A DNA stretch of 64,000 nt from Agrobacterium tumefaciens (GTDB lineage Bacteria; Pseudomonadota; Alphaproteobacteria; Rhizobiales; Rhizobiaceae): contig NZ_CP072309.1 in assembly GCF_017726655.1 (NCBI RefSeq), positions 1,794,501 through 1,858,500 of the forward strand, given 5' to 3'. The translations under genes were made by a program, and so were the position numbers. Shown here one piece after another: positions 17,051-26,274 of this stretch (position 1 is its first letter; the number at the start of each line of letters is the position of its first letter). The notes under the pieces are model-generated. The model did not search any database. It was not told where the DNA came from and saw only the letters and a list, made by a program, of their open reading frames with translations.

Positions 17051-18229
17051 ATGGTCTGGGATATAGCGCTCTCGAAGGAGTATCACGTGCTTATCGACAA
17101 TTTACCAATCCTACCGAACAACATAAGTAATACAAGGCGGATTGCTCCGATGCTGTCGGTAGTGGTGCCAAGCTTCAACGAGCGCGGCAATATAGAGCTG
17201 CTGTATCAGAATATCGTTGCCGCCCTAGGAAGCATCCCGTTCGAACTGATAGTTGTAGATGACAATAGTCCCGATGGAACCGCGGAATTCACCAAAGCTT
17301 TAGCTAGGGAATACGGCAATATACGCTGTATTCGCCGCTTTGGTCGGCGAGGTCTTTCGTCTGCCTGCGTAGAGGGAATAGCATCCTCATCCGCCACATA
17401 TGTTGCAGTGATGGATGCGGATCACCAACACGACGAGCGCATACTCCCGGAAATGCTTCGAGAAATGGCGGCGGGAGCGGATCTGGTGATAGGTTCTCGC
17501 TACGTTGCAACAGGGTCGGCAGGGGACGGGCTTTCTAATGCCCGACTTAAAGGGAGCCAACTTGCCACCCGCCTCTCTTCAATGGTTACTGGTCGTAATA
17601 TCTCGGATCCTATGAGCGGCTTCTTCATGGTACGAAGAGAGCTTTTCGATGTAATCGCGCCAATGCTTAGCAAGGAAGGTTTCAAGATCTTGCTTGATAT
17701 GGTTGTGATTGCGCTTAGGAAGGGTGTAGACCTAAAAATCACCGAGGTGCCCTACGTATTTCGTTCCCGCCATGCCGGTGAAAGCAAGATGAGTTCGCTC
17801 GTCGTCGTTCAATTTCTTGGGCTATGGTTGTCACAACTAACCGGCGGATTGTTGCCAACTAGCTTTCTACTATTTGCCATGGTCGGAGCAAGCGGTATAG
17901 TTGTGCATATGACGGTTTTGGGTCTGTTTACAAAGATTTTTGCTGAAGGGTTTGTTGTAAGCCAGATAGTGGCCACCTTAGTGGCTATGACTTGGAACTT
18001 CTTTCTCAATAATATTTTGACCTATTCGGATAGGAAACTTAAGGGTCGCAATATGTGGATCGGCCTTTTAGGCTTTTATTGTATTTGTTCTCTGGGTGGC
18101 ATAGCAAATATATCCGTCGCGACTACCATATACGAGTTCCGACACGCGACGTCCTTAGCCGGGCTCGCCGGCGCACTTATGAGTTCTGTTTTTAATTACG
18201 CCGTAACTCGGGTATTCACCTGGCGGTAG
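17051..18229 (+). CDS. GT2 polyprenyl-phosphate glycosyltransferase (DPM1-like) fused to a GtrA domain
   Basis: The 392-residue frame starts at ATG 17051 (AAGGCAGG close upstream); ATG 17150 (MLSVVVPSFNERGNIELL) is an equally good start and is where homology begins. The GT2 domain shows VVVPSFNERG, VVDDNSPDGT, VAVMDADHQHDERILPEML and the product-site region GSRY, typical of dolichol/undecaprenol-phosphate mannosyl- or glucosyltransferases. From about residue 265 a GtrA-like domain with four hydrophobic segments follows (TSFLLFAMVGASGIVVHM, ATLVAMTWNFFLNNILTYSD). Such proteins make a lipid-linked sugar and help move it across the inner membrane. The gene lies between the two copies of the IS-end-like repeat. 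Confidence 0.82.
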   Translation: MVWDIALSKEYHVLIDNLPILPNNISNTRRIAPMLSVVVPSFNERGNIELLYQNIVAALGSIPFELIVVDDNSPDGTAEFTKALAREYGNIRCIRRFGRRGLSSACVEGIASSSATYVAVMDADHQHDERILPEMLREMAAGADLVIGSRYVATGSAGDGLSNARLKGSQLATRLSSMVTGRNISDPMSGFFMVRRELFDVIAPMLSKEGFKILLDMVVIALRKGVDLKITEVPYVFRSRHAGESKMSSLVVVQFLGLWLSQLTGGLLPTSFLLFAMVGASGIVVHMTVLGLFTKIFAEGFVVSQIVATLVAMTWNFFLNNILTYSDRKLKGRNMWIGLLGFYCICSLGGIANISVATTIYEFRHATSLAGLAGALMSSVFNYAVTRVFTWR

Positions 18230-18478
18230 CGCCGCCAATATTAGCCCATTGATCCCGTTGGAGAGTGTCGAGCCCGGTGCAATAGTGCCTAAGTTGGCAG
18301 CTTGACAAGGCCGACCTAATCCGCCTTTGGATTGAATCCCTCGGGTGGACCGTAAGCCCACGGTGAAGGCCGTCTTGCGATAGAGGGCTTCTGACTGCCA
18401 GTCCTAGTGGTAACACCAGGAGTAGTTATATGACGAAGCATCCAATTGAGGTGATCACGTCTCTCGAGCGCCGCCGTC

Positions 18479-18975
18479 GTAAGCGGCAAGGACCCCCCAT
18501 CTGACGCGGCTGATGCTGAGTAGGGTATGTCGGGCATACGAGTTCTCTGAATGTGAGGATCTATGTCTAGACCTGCGGCTAGCCTTGGGTTGATGCGAAT
18601 GATCGAGGCGGTGCCCGATCGACTGGACGGGTCTCCGCGACAGTTGCAGCGGTTCTGGTCCGACGAATTCAAGGCCACAGCGGTTGAGCAGGCCTGTCAG
18701 CCTGGTGTGAACATGTCGGCAGTGGCGCGACAGATCGGTATCTTGCCGTCTCAACTCTACCGCTTGCGTAGAGAACTGTTGGGCAGTGATGAGTCTGGAC
18801 TAGCAGCACCAGTTGATCCGCAGAGCGTCGCACCTGACCCCGACCCCGTCGTCGAAATCGACATTGACGGTATCGTCGTGCGGGCCGGACGACGTATCGA
18901 AGAAGCGCATTTGCAGCGTGTCATCCGAGGGATCCGCTCAGCATGGTTCAAACTCTGCTCAATGATCGTCAGCTT
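18479..18975 (+). mobile_element. IS66-family remnant (left end and tnpA only)
   Basis: GTAAGCGGCAAGGACC at 18479 is a typical IS66 left terminal repeat, followed at the normal distance by a tnpA gene. Homology stops around 18950-18975; tnpB, tnpC and the right end are absent. It is a different IS66 type from the element at 6.2 kb. Confidence 0.7.
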
Positions 18976-19033
18976 TTGCTCGCTTGTCCACCGCCTACGG
19001 CAAACATCACTTGTCAGCAATTCAACGTGTTGA
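18563..19033 (+). pseudogene. IS66-family TnpA, 3' end lost
   Basis: The frame starts MSRPAASLGLMRMIEAVPDR with GAGG upstream. It has the helix-turn-helix WSDEFKATAVEQACQPGVNM then SAVARQIGILPSQLYRLRRE and the C-terminal IS66 motif EIDIDGIVVRAGRRIEEAHL then QRVIRGIRSA. After that point the natural stop is lost and about 25 unrelated residues follow, so the element has been cut by a deletion or another insertion here. Confidence 0.75.
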
Positions 19034-19047
19034 TTCTCGTTAGAGAC

Positions 19048-19120
19048 AAGCCTATACCCAAGCTTCAGCTTGAGCCTTTCTGTTTGCGCCGACTGTCCGG
19101 TCGGAAGTAGGGGCAGTTCA
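19048..19120. repeat. IS-end-like repeat, partial second copy
   Basis: It matches the centre and right arm of the palindrome at 16601-16710: AAGCCTATACCCAAGC, then GCTTGAGCCTTTCTG, then GCCGACTGTCCGG. It ends GGGGCAGTTCA at 19120, the exact complement of the TGAACTGCCCC that starts the first copy. The left arm is missing. The outer ends of the two copies therefore face outward as inverted termini about 2.5 kb apart. Confidence 0.7.
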
Positions 19121-19534
19121 GGAACATCGTTTCGGGTAAATCCCGGACAGCCGTTCCACTAAATCGGGGGCAGTCTCGTGGGGTTGACTTTCGTTCGCCT
19201 GGTTGATGTCATGGATTGATAGTTTCGGCGTTTTGCCCTTCGGTCAAGAGCGGTCTTGATTTTTGCTCTCTTGTGCTGTCTCTCTCGCCCAACTCGGTGG
19301 CGTTATGGACGATACAATGCACTTATGCCGTGGGATTTCGAGCTCTGAGCGGTTCAGCTTGCCGCTAAGAGCTTGATGATTTCTAGTGACGCTTTGATGC
19401 TTCACCTTCGATGCCGTAGCATCGATTCATATGAAACCACGAGGCTCCGCAGGCGGTTCATTGGCTCGACTTGGATCCGTGAATAAGGTATCCGCCTAGA
19501 AATCTCACTAGTTACGCAGTTTGCCGAGGAAAGT
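19121..19534. other. Intergenic stretch upstream of the 1013-residue fusion gene
   Basis: About 410 bases without a gene. Near 19143-19174 there is a further weak echo of the repeat (CCGGACAGCC, then GGGGGCAGT). The rest presumably holds the promoter of the gene at 19535, but no clear -35/-10 pair was recognised. Confidence 0.35.
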
Positions 19535-22500
19535 ATGAGCGATGATCTTAATTTTACCGGCGAACGTTATTCACCCATGATAGGCGAAGTTAATTTACCC
19601 GAGCATATGCGCAGATATTACCTGACAAAGACCTTCGTCAAAGGAAAAGACGTTCTCGATATAGTAAGCGGGGAGGGCTTAGGAGCAGCGCTTTTTGCGG
19701 ATTCCGCCAGATCCGTAATTCGTATGGCCATCTCGGCGAATTCAGCTCGTCCGGTCCAACCGATGGAAAATGCGGAAAATATCTCCTTCGGTGCTGGGTC
19801 CTATGAAAGTATTCCCTTGCCGTCCGCCTCAGTGGATGTCATTACTGTATTCGAAGTGCTCGATCAGATCGGATCCCGTGATAGCTTGATGCGCGAAATT
19901 AAACGCGTTTTGAGAGCCGACGGGATGCTTCTCATCTCGATTGATGATGAATTACCCGAGACCGTTTCGACGCCGTCAGGTCATCCTCACCGCAACGAAT
20001 TTAATCAGGGTGCACTTAGTGACTTTCTAACTAGGTATTTTGCATCTGTATCGATTTATAAGCAAAAATTTGATAGTGGCTCGATCATCTCGTCTGAAAC
20101 AAGCACTGCACTATATGCTGAAGCCGACGATGGTGACGTCGTCTCGTCCAACGGCAGTTCTGTATCGAGGTCTTTTATCGGAATTGCATCGGACTGTCCG
20201 TTGGACAGTGACGGCATAAGAGAAACATTTTCCCACGAAATGCAAAGGTCTAGATTATTGGTCGATTTCAATTTTGATGAGGCTCAATGGAGCGAGATCC
20301 TCATGAAGGATGTTGATCATATTTCTGGCCGAGTAGACGCGCTACAGCGCAGCAACTGGATGAGCAGTGCGCCCCTCGCAAAGCTTTTAAAGCGTTTGGT
20401 TTATGCCCGCCTTCTGTACGCGCTGTCTGAAATGACCGTTTTCGGCAGTCGCAGACGCCAGAAGTTTTTGAAGTCTGCGGAAAAGCGCGACCCAATGTTG
20501 CTCTCGCGCAAAGTCGACCAATTCTGTGTCGAATATTACGAGAGGATAAATTCGAACAAAGTTATCGCTGCCAGCCGCTCTAAAACAAGTTCGCACAGCG
20601 GAGTCAGAGTAACCGCCATCGTGCCAAACTTCAACCACGCTCGGTATCTTCCACAGCGCCTCGACTCTATTCTCGCGCAAACATACCCGCTTGTCGAAAT
20701 CGTAGTTCTTGATGATAACTCCGGTGATGACAGTCGATCCGTAATCGACTCATATATCAAGCGTTTCCCTGAGCGTATCAGAGCCGTCTATAATACTGAA
20801 AATTCTGGAAATGTGTTCCGTCAGTGGCAGAAAGGCCATTCGCTGGCGACTGGCGATTTGGTTTGGATTTGCGAAAGTGATGATTTTTGCGAACCCACGT
20901 TCGTAGAGAGGTTGGTTAACACGTTTCGCGACCCAAGCGTGATGATGGCCTTCGGACGTATTCAGTTTGCGAACAGTCAAGGGGAATACTTGGCCGGACT
21001 TGATTACTACCGAGAGGATGCTGAGCCCGGCATATGGGAGGACTGTCGGATCCGCCCAGCGGCCGAATGGTTCCAGGGTGGCTTTGGCGTGAAGAATGTG
21101 ATCGCAAATGTCGGAGGTAGCCTGTGGCGACGTTTTGAGATTTCCGAGCAAGCGTGGGAGGAAGCCAGAAGTTTCAAAGTAATGGGCGACTGGTACCTCT
21201 ATTCGGTGGTCGCAGGGGGTGGGCAAATCGCCTATGAGCCAAGTGCGGTAAGCTATTTCCGAATTCACGAGAGTAATACTTCTGGGCGAAGCGCCCAGTC
21301 AAAGCCCGAATACTACAAAGAATACGCTCAATTAATGACTTCTTTGAAGAAGCGATGGGATATTCCTGACGCCACACTCTCCCAATTTATCGATGTTTGT
21401 CGTAGCGTGGCAAGAGGCGCCGGCCTCCCGCCCCAAGAATTTGCAAGAGTCTTAAATTACGATAGCCTTCGAAAAATCTCGCGTGAGCAAATTCATGTGC
21501 TCATCGGCATCTTGGGCTTCTCTTTTGGCGGAGGTGAAATATTTCCGATTCACCTCGCGAACGCGCTCCGTCGCAAGGGAATAATAGTATCGATTCTCCA
21601 GATGCATGGCGCGGACGATCACAAAGACGTTCAGCTTATGCTCGATCCGGGGATACCCGTTTACACGGCCAACTTTGTTCAAGATATTGGTATAACCAAC
21701 TTCATAAAGAAAGCAGGCATTTCCGTCGTCCATTCCCATGTCGCAAACGTTGAAGCGTTCCTGCTCCGTAGAGCAAGCGTTTCAGTCCCCTTCATTTCTA
21801 CACTGCATGGGTCCTATGAAGCGATGGATATTTCCCCACGCAGGATAGCCCGTTGGAGCGAGAAGATTGACAAATTTGCTTATACCGCGGATCGGAACCT
21901 TAGGCCGTTCGATAATTTGCAGGTCAACAGGGAAAAATTCGTAAAAATTAAAAATGCAATGCCTGTTGACGATTTGCCGTTTCCGAGAACTCGCGCTGAA
22001 TTAGGCATAGCAAATAATGCTATCGTGTTCGCATTCGTCGCGAGGGGAGTTGAAGGCAAAGGCTGGGTGGAAGCCGTCAAGGCTTATCGCGCATTGAGGG
22101 AGCGGCGGCCGGAGGCCCAGATGGCACTGTTAATGGTAGGCGAAGGTCCGGCTGCTGACGATGCTGAACGCCTGGCAACGGGGGATTCAACAATCCATTT
22201 TTTTGGCTTTGTGAAAGAGATATACGGCCTTTATCGTATCAGCGACGTCGCTCTGATCCCGACAAGGTTTCCAGGTGAATCTTACCCGCTATGCTTGATA
22301 CAGGCGCTTCAAGTCGGGGTGCCTTGTGTTTCCACCGATGTCGGCGAGATAAAGGCGATGTCACAGATCAATGGCCAGGAAGCAGGAATTATCATACCGA
22401 ATGACAGCGACACCAGCCGATTCATCGGTGCACTTAGCAGGGCTATGGAGAAAATCTTGGAGGCAGATGTTCGTGAAAAATACAGAGTGCATGCGAAAGT

Positions 22501-22576
22501 GATAGGACGAGGCTACGATATAGATGCCCTCGCGGGGGAGTATATCGATCATTATCGCTCCGTAATAGCAGATTAG
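19535..22576 (+). CDS. Three-domain polysaccharide enzyme: methyltransferase-like, GT2 and GT4
   Basis: This 1013-residue protein starts MSDDLNFTGERYSPMIGEVN. Residues 1-190 form a class I methyltransferase-like domain; motif I reads VLDIVSGEGLGAALF, with Val where Ala/Gly is usual, and the acidic residue after strand 2 is not obvious, so activity is uncertain. A linker with FLKSAEKRDP (about 310-320) follows. GT2 spans about 357-600: VTAIVPNFNHARYLPQRLDS, VVLDDNSGDDS, LVWICESDDFCEP. GT4 spans about 653-1010: LGFSFGGGEIFPIHLANAL, the FPGESYPLCLIQALQVGVPC donor motif. Such fused enzymes extend and modify O-antigen or capsule chains. The next gene (epimerase) follows after 32 bases, so they are probably one operon. 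G+C is low compared with the core genes. Confidence 0.82.
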   Translation: MSDDLNFTGERYSPMIGEVNLPEHMRRYYLTKTFVKGKDVLDIVSGEGLGAALFADSARSVIRMAISANSARPVQPMENAENISFGAGSYESIPLPSASVDVITVFEVLDQIGSRDSLMREIKRVLRADGMLLISIDDELPETVSTPSGHPHRNEFNQGALSDFLTRYFASVSIYKQKFDSGSIISSETSTALYAEADDGDVVSSNGSSVSRSFIGIASDCPLDSDGIRETFSHEMQRSRLLVDFNFDEAQWSEILMKDVDHISGRVDALQRSNWMSSAPLAKLLKRLVYARLLYALSEMTVFGSRRRQKFLKSAEKRDPMLLSRKVDQFCVEYYERINSNKVIAASRSKTSSHSGVRVTAIVPNFNHARYLPQRLDSILAQTYPLVEIVVLDDNSGDDSRSVIDSYIKRFPERIRAVYNTENSGNVFRQWQKGHSLATGDLVWICESDDFCEPTFVERLVNTFRDPSVMMAFGRIQFANSQGEYLAGLDYYREDAEPGIWEDCRIRPAAEWFQGGFGVKNVIANVGGSLWRRFEISEQAWEEARSFKVMGDWYLYSVVAGGGQIAYEPSAVSYFRIHESNTSGRSAQSKPEYYKEYAQLMTSLKKRWDIPDATLSQFIDVCRSVARGAGLPPQEFARVLNYDSLRKISREQIHVLIGILGFSFGGGEIFPIHLANALRRKGIIVSILQMHGADDHKDVQLMLDPGIPVYTANFVQDIGITNFIKKAGISVVHSHVANVEAFLLRRASVSVPFISTLHGSYEAMDISPRRIARWSEKIDKFAYTADRNLRPFDNLQVNREKFVKIKNAMPVDDLPFPRTRAELGIANNAIVFAFVARGVEGKGWVEAVKAYRALRERRPEAQMALLMVGEGPAADDAERLATGDSTIHFFGFVKEIYGLYRISDVALIPTRFPGESYPLCLIQALQVGVPCVSTDVGEIKAMSQINGQEAGIIIPNDSDTSRFIGALSRAMEKILEADVREKYRVHAKVIGRGYDIDALAGEYIDHYRSVIAD

Positions 22577-22608
22577 TGAATTCGGCGGCAGTAAGGTAAC
22601 GGTGTTTA

Positions 22609-23523
22609 ATGAAAATATTGGTTCTTGGAGGGGGCGGCTTTATTGGCTGCCATCTAGTCGAAGATTTGATCGCTGCCGGACATGAGGTGGTGGTGTTGGG
22701 GAGAAGTCAACGTCCTAGCCGCCAACTACCTTTTGGAGTGCAATATGTTTCGGGAGAATTGGCTGATAGCCAGCTGATGCGCGAGCTTCTGGTGGATGTC
22801 GGCGCCGTGGCGCATCTTGCCAGTGGGACGGTGCCGTCCACGGGCGATAAGGACCCTGGCAAGGATGTTGAGCTTAATCTTCTCGGAACCCTGAGCCTCC
22901 TCGAGGATATGGCAGCATGCAATGTAACCCGCATTCTCTACCTATCGTCGGGTGGGACTGTCTACGGTAAGCCGCAGGAGGTCCCGATTCCGGAGGGACA
23001 TATACTCGATCCGATATGTTCGTATGGCGTAGTGAAGGTTGCGATAGAGTCCTATCTTAAACTCTATGAGATCAAGGCCGGTATACGGCCTGTTGTGATC
23101 CGAGCCTCCAATCCTTACGGTCTCTATCAGGGTAACCTGGGCGTCCAAGGCATAATAGGCACATATCTCAACCTTGCCCTTAAGCACCAGCCCATCGAAA
23201 TATGGGGAGATGGCTCCACGATTCGCGACTATATTCACGTTAAAGACCTTAGCAGCCTATGCGTCACCGCGCTTCTCAGTGACAGGGTCGGCGTCTACAA
23301 CGGGGGTAGCGGAACTGGGACTTCCGTCCTCCACATAGCGGAAATCGTACAGGAGATTACGGGTAATCCCATTCCAATAGTCTATAAGCCTCATCGAAGC
23401 CTCGACGTTCCGGTATCCGTTCTCGACATAGAGCGGGCAAAGATGGATTTTGACTGGGAGCCGAAGATAGGTTTGAGAGAGGGGATTGCCGGCGTCTGGT
23501 CATGGTTGAAGGAACACGAATAG
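22609..23523 (+). CDS. NAD-dependent nucleotide-sugar epimerase/dehydratase
   Basis: This 304-residue extended SDR protein (GalE-like) has the NAD motif GGGGFIG at residues 8-14, the Ser of LYLSSGGTVYG, and the catalytic YGVVK (Tyr-x3-Lys). RASNPYGLYQG and IWGDGSTIRDYIHVKDL are typical of UDP-sugar 4-epimerases and 4-reductases. The exact sugar cannot be told from sequence. It follows the fusion glycosyltransferase closely on the same strand and probably supplies one activated sugar for it. Confidence 0.85.
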   Translation: MKILVLGGGGFIGCHLVEDLIAAGHEVVVLGRSQRPSRQLPFGVQYVSGELADSQLMRELLVDVGAVAHLASGTVPSTGDKDPGKDVELNLLGTLSLLEDMAACNVTRILYLSSGGTVYGKPQEVPIPEGHILDPICSYGVVKVAIESYLKLYEIKAGIRPVVIRASNPYGLYQGNLGVQGIIGTYLNLALKHQPIEIWGDGSTIRDYIHVKDLSSLCVTALLSDRVGVYNGGSGTGTSVLHIAEIVQEITGNPIPIVYKPHRSLDVPVSVLDIERAKMDFDWEPKIGLREGIAGVWSWLKEHE

Positions 23524-23548
23524 GATCGCTATTACGCGCTCGTTCGCT

Positions 23549-24394
23549 TCATAATTGATGTTTGATAGATTCGACTGCGCCCTTGAGAAATCCGGCGGCC
23601 TTGGCCCGCCGGCGCGCTGAGAATAAAGCGCTGGGCGACATGATCAGCGCGAAGGCTTGAACGAAAGTCGAAAGTCTTGGAAGCGGCCGCCGGTGCTTGA
23701 TACCGGTATAAATTCTCGATTGCGCCATATGAAACGCCTTGAGCCGAGCGATTTCTGGAGATCGGCCCGACGAGTGCCCAGCCGCATGGGAAACAAGGGC
23801 ATCGCGTGCAAATATGAGTTGCCCTAATTTTGCAAGGCGCAACGATAAGTCATCATCTTCGTGATAAAGAAAGATAGCTGGATCAAAGCCGTCGACCGCG
23901 TCAAATTTTTGTCTTGAAACAAAAAAAGCGGCCCCGCTCAAAACGGGAACGACTGTATCGACTGCGGGCCAGCCCTTTTTCATGTAGCGGCGGCGTGGTA
24001 ATAACCAGGACCGCCGCTTGAAATATTCACTTCCGTCCGAGTTGGAAATTCGTGGATTAAATGCAACGCCCGACGGGTGACGATCAATGGCGTCCAGCAA
24101 GGCTTCAATCGCGCCTGCGGTCAATCGGGCGTCAGGGTTTAAAAACAGGATCCAAAGTGTCTGCGCCACCGCCGCGCCTGCATTGCAGCCGCGACCGAAG
24201 CCCTGATTGTCCTCCAACTGAACAATCCTGATTTTTCTGCCGTCAGGGAGGTTCGCAAAACTATTAGTTTTTCCGTTGTCGACGAGTACTATTGGTGTTT
24301 CCTCGGGCACCGTCGCGATCATGTCCGCTATGAGCGCATCACTCTTGTAGCAAACAGAGACCACTGTTACGTCCGAGAGTGACAAACTAGCCAT
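23549..24394 (-). CDS. GT2 glycosyltransferase, rhamnosyltransferase-like
   Basis: ATG 24394 (MASLSLSDVTVVSVCYKSDA) is chosen because GGAG lies about six bases upstream; eight more codons are open before it. The product has 281 residues. GT2 motifs are VTVVSVCYKSD, IVLVDNGKT, DNQGFGRGCNAGA, LFLNPDARLTAGAIEALL (the DxD region) and FDPAIFLYHEDDDLSLRL (ED-x base region). This is the pattern of WbbL/RfbF-type rhamnosyltransferases. It lies 120 bases downstream of rmlA on the same strand, so it probably uses the dTDP-rhamnose made by that operon. Confidence 0.82.
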   Translation of the reverse strand: MASLSLSDVTVVSVCYKSDALIADMIATVPEETPIVLVDNGKTNSFANLPDGRKIRIVQLEDNQGFGRGCNAGAAVAQTLWILFLNPDARLTAGAIEALLDAIDRHPSGVAFNPRISNSDGSEYFKRRSWLLPRRRYMKKGWPAVDTVVPVLSGAAFFVSRQKFDAVDGFDPAIFLYHEDDDLSLRLAKLGQLIFARDALVSHAAGHSSGRSPEIARLKAFHMAQSRIYTGIKHRRPLPRLSTFVQAFALIMSPSALFSARRRAKAAGFLKGAVESIKHQL

Positions 24395-24513
24395 TTTGAC
24401 TCCAGAGACCAGGCGCACGATTCTGCCTCACTTTGCAACCTTTGATGAGTTGCTGTCGCGGAGGTGTGAATGCGGTTGTGTTCAGCTCGAAGCGGAGAAA
24501 TATTCTACCGCGC

Positions 24514-25380
24514 TTACCAGGAGGCAAGTCTCCTTAGATATACGCCATAATCACCTTTGCCGGCATTTTCTGCGAGTGCTGAGAATTCGGATCTGGTGAT
24601 AAAGCCCTTGCTCAGAGCAATCTCTTCCGGACATGCAATCTTGAAGCCCTGCCGCTTCTCAAGCGTCCGCACAAACTCGCCCGCCTCAAGGAGGCTGTCC
24701 GGTGTGCCGGTATCAAGCCAGGCGTAACCGCGTCCCATGATGGATACTTTCAGCTTGCCGCGCTCGAGATAGGTCCGATTGACGTCCGTAATCTCGTATT
24801 CGCCGCGTGGCGACGGTTTGAGATTGGCGGCGATGTCGACGACATCGGCATCGTAAAAATAAAGACCGGTGACAGCCCAGTTGGATTTGGGTTTTGCCGG
24901 CTTTTCCTCGATAGAGAGCGCGCGCATTTCGCTATCGAAATCGACCACACCATAACGTTCGGGATCGTTCACATGATAGGCGAAGACCGTAGCACCGTCG
25001 CTAACGCTTGTACCAGCCTGCAGAAGCTCCGGCAATCCGTGACCATAATAGATGTTGTCACCCAGAATAAGGCAAGATGGTGAACCGGCCACGAAGTCCG
25101 CACCGATCATATAGGCCTGCGCGAGCCCGTCCGGGCTGGGTTGAACCGCATATTCAATGGAAAGACCCCATTTCGCGCCATCGCCCAGAAGAGACTGAAA
25201 AAGCGGCATGTCATGGGGAGTAGAGATAATGAGAATTTCGCGGATGCCGGCCAGCATCAGCGTGGTCAACGGATAATAGATCATCGGCTTGTCGTAGACC
25301 GGCAGGATCTGCTTCGAGACCGCCAATGTCATCGGATGCAGGCGCGTGCCACTGCCTCCGGCCAGAATGATACCCTTCAT
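24514..25380 (-). CDS. rmlA: Glucose-1-phosphate thymidylyltransferase
   Basis: The enzyme makes dTDP-glucose from dTTP and glucose-1-phosphate, the first step to dTDP-L-rhamnose. The start is set at ATG 25380 ([18 protein letters not shown]), which overlaps the rmlD stop by four bases; the longer open frame to 25482 lies inside rmlD. The 288 residues match the usual RmlA length. Signature motifs are [56 protein letters not shown] and [17 protein letters not shown]. All expected catalytic regions are present. It is the last gene of the rmlCBDA set. Confidence 0.95.
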   Translation of the reverse strand: MKGIILAGGSGTRLHPMTLAVSKQILPVYDKPMIYYPLTTLMLAGIREILIISTPHDMPLFQSLLGDGAKWGLSIEYAVQPSPDGLAQAYMIGADFVAGSPSCLILGDNIYYGHGLPELLQAGTSVSDGATVFAYHVNDPERYGVVDFDSEMRALSIEEKPAKPKSNWAVTGLYFYDADVVDIAANLKPSPRGEYEITDVNRTYLERGKLKVSIMGRGYAWLDTGTPDSLLEAGEFVRTLEKRQGFKIACPEEIALSKGFITRSEFSALAENAGKGDYGVYLRRLASW

Positions 25381-26270
25381 GGCATTTCCTTTTTGCTCTG
25401 CGCAAGAGCGGTGACCACCGCGCGCGTTGATGTTTGCCAGCTCGGCAGCTTTATACCGTAAACCTCTTCCAGCTTGCTGCAATCAAGCCGGGAGTTTGCC
25501 GGACGCCGGGCCGGGGTAGGGTATTGTGCAGTGGTGATGTCGTTGACGATCATCGACTTCCCGCCGTGTTCTTCAGCGAATACGAATATCTGTTTCGCGA
25601 AATTCGCCCAGTTCGTTTCCCCGGTCCCGGAAAGATGAAAAACTCCACGGAGACGGATCGAGGAATCGTCCAGGAGTTTCCTTGCGATTGCTACGATAGC
25701 GGTGGCGATATCGTTGGCCGAGGTTGGGCATCCGAACTGGTCCGAGACCACATTGATCTCCTCGCGGCTCTCGCTCAGCCGGAGCATGGTTTTTACAAAG
25801 TTGTTGCCGTACTCCGAATAGACCCATGCGGTTCTCAGAATGGCGTAATTGCCAGTAGCCTCCGAAACGGCCTGTTCGCCTTCGAACTTCGAGCGGCCGT
25901 AGATGGAAGTGGGGCCTGTCGGATCGCTTTCGACATAGGGCGTTGCCTTGGTGCCATCGAAAACATAATCCGTAGAAAGATGAATGACGGGAATACCAAG
26001 TTCACTTGCCGCCTGCGCGACGGCCCTAGCTCCGTCCCGATTAACGGCAAAAGCGACGTCCGGTTCGCTTTCTGCCTTGTCGACAGCGGTGTAGGCAGCA
26101 GCCGATACCACAGCATCGGGCTTTATCTCTCGCAGGGCCTTCAAAACAGTTTGAGGCTGCGCAAGGTCGAGTTCCGGCCGACCGAGAGCCACGATCTCCA
26201 GTTCGGCGCTCGCCAGTGCCTGAAGGGCGCTGACGACCTGACCATTTTTGCCCGTAACTGCCAGCCGCAT
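25377..26270 (-). CDS. rmlD: dTDP-4-dehydrorhamnose reductase
   Basis: The 297-residue NAD(P)H-dependent reductase performs the final step to dTDP-L-rhamnose. The N-terminus [16 protein letters not shown] carries the nucleotide motif (GxxGQ). Other motifs are [21 protein letters not shown] and the catalytic YGRSKFEGE (Tyr-x3-Lys); the C-terminal [13 protein letters not shown] is also typical. It starts four bases after the rmlB stop and overlaps rmlA by four bases, so the genes are almost certainly cotranscribed. Confidence 0.95.
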   Translation of the reverse strand: MRLAVTGKNGQVVSALQALASAELEIVALGRPELDLAQPQTVLKALREIKPDAVVSAAAYTAVDKAESEPDVAFAVNRDGARAVAQAASELGIPVIHLSTDYVFDGTKATPYVESDPTGPTSIYGRSKFEGEQAVSEATGNYAILRTAWVYSEYGNNFVKTMLRLSESREEINVVSDQFGCPTSANDIATAIVAIARKLLDDSSIRLRGVFHLSGTGETNWANFAKQIFVFAEEHGGKSMIVNDITTAQYPTPARRPANSRLDCSKLEEVYGIKLPSWQTSTRAVVTALAQSKKEMP

Positions 26271-26274
26271 TCGT

